A stretch of 48,675 bases of DNA from positions 1-48,675 of the forward strand of contig CAMYIZ010000072.1 in the NCBI GenBank assembly GCA_947258585.1, in the 5' to 3' direction. A program made the position numbers and the translations under genes. The stretch's first letter is position 1. Each line of letters opens with the position of its first letter. This DNA comes from an uncultured Haliea sp. (GTDB taxonomy: Bacteria > Pseudomonadota > Gammaproteobacteria > Pseudomonadales > Halieaceae). The notes under the pieces are model-generated. The model was not told the DNA's origin. It saw nothing but the letters and a program-made list of their open reading frames with translations, and ran no database searches. Shown here in pieces: positions 47,200 through 48,675 of the stretch.

Positions 47200-48597
47200 A
47201 TGAGCAAGAAATCATCCACCATTCGCCGGGGCAGCTTCGGGCGCGGCCTCAGCGTGTCCCTGGCCGGGCTCCGCGCCGGGGGTGCCTTTGCCATCGACGG
47301 CGCCCTGCAGCGTTTGCGCCCGGGCGGTCAACAGGAGGGGGGCGCGGTCGACTCTCCCTTCATCCGCAAGGAGGCGCGCCGGTTCGTGGCGGAACTGGGC
47401 CGGCTCAAGGGCACCTACGTCAAGATTGGGCAGATGTTCGCCCTGCTGGGCGAGCACTTCTTGCCCCGGGCCCTGACCGAGGCCCTGCAGGAGCTCAATG
47501 CCGCGACCGAGCCGCTGCCCTGGGAGGCAATGGAGCCGCAGCTGCGGGCCAGTCTTGGCCCCCGCCTTGCGGAGCTTGAGGTGGAGCCGGTCGCGCTGGC
47601 GGCGGCTTCCCTGGCCCAGGTGCATCGCGCCACGGTGAAGGCGACGGGGGAGCAGATCTGCCTGAAGGTGCAGTACCCGGGCCTGCGCGAAGTCATCGAT
47701 AGCGACTTCGACGCAGTGGTCCGGATGCTGCTGCTGGCGCGCTGGGTCAAGGCCGGGCGGGAACTGGACGACTGGCTGGAGTCCATGCGCAGCCACCTGC
47801 ATCAGGAAATCGATTACCGGCATGAGGCGCGCATGGGCGACACCGTGGCGAGGCTGGTGGCCAGGGACACGGCGGCGCCCGGCGGCAACCGCTACTACGT
47901 TCCCCGGCGGATCCGGCGCTACTGCAGCGATGACGTGCTGGCGCTCGAATACATTGCAGGCTGGCAGGTCAACCGACCGGAAGTGGCCGCCCTCTCCCAG
48001 CGTCGCCGCAATGCACTGGGCCGCAGTATGCTGGAGCTGTTCTTCTACGAACTCTACAGCTGGGGCGTGTTGCAGACCGATCCCAATTTTGGCAACTACC
48101 TGATTCGCAGCGGCTCTCGCCGCGACGAGCTGGTGCTGCTGGATTTCGGCTCCACCCTGAGTTGCGACCGCAGATTCCTGGCGCATCTTGGCGGCGCCAT
48201 CGCCGCCGGTCAGGAGCATGACCGGGAAGCGCTGTTGGACAGCCTGGTGGGCCTGGGCTGCCTGGACAGCGACAGCTCCGCCTACGCCAGGGAAACCTTC
48301 ATCGACTTCTGCCTGAACCTGCTCGAGCCCCTGCGGCCTCCGGGGGAGCTGCCGCGGGAGTACCTGAATGACAGGGGGGAATACTGCTGGGGGCGATCCC
48401 GCCTGCTGCGGCGGGCCGGCAAGCGGGCGGCAACTGCCGCAGCATCGCTGGATTTCGCCACTCCGTCCCGGGATTTCGCCCTGATTGCGCGCAAATTGAC
48501 GGGCGTCTTCACTTTCATCGCGGCACTGGACGCCGAGTTCAACGCCCACGACCTGGTGCGCAGGCACGTCCGTCACTGGCGGGAGAAGGAACTATGA
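47200..48597 (+). CDS. ABC1 family (UbiB/COQ8-like) atypical kinase
   Basis: This is a 465-residue protein of the ABC1/ADCK family, atypical kinases or ATPases linked to ubiquinone and lipid metabolism. The KxGQ motif is at 75-78 (VKIGQMFALLG), the alanine-rich nucleotide loop at 134-142 (AAASLAQVH), the nucleotide lysine at 156 (CLKVQYPG), the ExD-type glutamate near 203 (HQEIDYRHEA), the catalytic loop at 292-299 (QTDPNFGN) and DFG at 315-317. No C-terminal membrane anchor like that of UbiB is seen. It follows the dehydrogenase cluster by 54 bases and overlaps the next gene by four. Confidence 0.9.
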   Translation: MSKKSSTIRRGSFGRGLSVSLAGLRAGGAFAIDGALQRLRPGGQQEGGAVDSPFIRKEARRFVAELGRLKGTYVKIGQMFALLGEHFLPRALTEALQELNAATEPLPWEAMEPQLRASLGPRLAELEVEPVALAAASLAQVHRATVKATGEQICLKVQYPGLREVIDSDFDAVVRMLLLARWVKAGRELDDWLESMRSHLHQEIDYRHEARMGDTVARLVARDTAAPGGNRYYVPRRIRRYCSDDVLALEYIAGWQVNRPEVAALSQRRRNALGRSMLELFFYELYSWGVLQTDPNFGNYLIRSGSRRDELVLLDFGSTLSCDRRFLAHLGGAIAAGQEHDREALLDSLVGLGCLDSDSSAYARETFIDFCLNLLEPLRPPGELPREYLNDRGEYCWGRSRLLRRAGKRAATAAASLDFATPSRDFALIARKLTGVFTFIAALDAEFNAHDLVRRHVRHWREKEL

Positions 48598-48675
48598 CGG
48601 ATGAGCGCGACGGCAGTGCGGTGCCAGCCGGCCGGCTGCGGCGGCTGGCGGGGATGGCGCGGCTCGCCGGTGGCG
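48594..48675 (+). CDS. N-terminus of a probable second ABC1-type kinase (partial)
   Basis: An open frame starts with ATG overlapping the previous stop by four bases (ATGA) and runs off the window after 27 codons. The visible part ends in AGRLRRLAGMARLAGG, a basic and glycine-rich segment like that at the start of ABC1/AarF proteins. A tandem kinase gene is the best guess, but the piece is too short for certainty. Confidence 0.5.
   Translation, partial: MTDERDGSAVPAGRLRRLAGMARLAGG

Noticed and set aside
47212-48576. A 454-residue minus-strand frame
   Set aside because: It is antisense to the ABC1 kinase, whose kinase motifs are in order; no support on the minus strand.

Overview
The window is a GC-rich chromosomal segment of a gammaproteobacterium. 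The ribosomal gene order, the uvrA / MFS / ssb neighbourhood, the fabAB pair and the ispB / rplU-rpmA-obgE-proB block match the Pseudomonas / Cellvibrionales layout. The UrcA-type secreted protein, acyl-CoA dehydrogenase cluster and ABC1 kinases fit a marine, Halieaceae-like member. The family placement is an inference from gene content, not a search result.

Layout. Bases 1-1420 hold the end of tuf, a TM2-domain membrane protein on the minus strand, a YdcH-like small protein and a small DksA/TraR-type zinc-finger protein. Bases 1457-15401 are the complete S10, spc and alpha ribosomal protein operons in the E. coli order (rpsJ to rplQ, with secY, rpmJ and rpoA), with sigma70-type promoters visible before rpsJ and rpsM and a terminator after rplQ. 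Bases 15402-15885 are non-coding and carry two inverted copies of a cloverleaf-like palindromic repeat, the most unusual feature of the window. Then come uvrA (minus), an MFS transporter, an FAD amine-oxidase-like enzyme, ssb, a degenerate SDR-fold protein, and moaB-moeA for molybdenum cofactor synthesis.

Bases 24833-26579 hold the unsaturated fatty acid pair fabA-fabB (minus). Divergent from it is a sugar-nucleotide operon, manC-galU-manB, facing pgi. These four enzymes link fructose-6-phosphate to GDP-mannose and UDP-glucose for surface polysaccharide. ispB (minus) diverges from rplU-rpmA, followed by obgE-proB, a ZIP metal transporter, a small membrane methyltransferase-like protein, hemH (minus), an UrcA-family secreted protein and a UbiA-type prenyltransferase (minus).

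From 40644 to the end all genes lie on the plus strand. A MarR regulator overlaps a long-form aromatic amino acid hydroxylase, and a clear dyad sits on the MarR promoter. Next is an acyl-CoA dehydrogenase / GST-like / acyl-CoA dehydrogenase pair cluster in which the last dehydrogenase appears to lack a catalytic base. It is followed by an ABC1 (UbiB/COQ8-like) kinase and the start of what is probably a second one, cut by the window end. No tRNA, rRNA, CRISPR array, prophage or insertion sequence was seen. All promoter, operator and terminator calls were made by eye.
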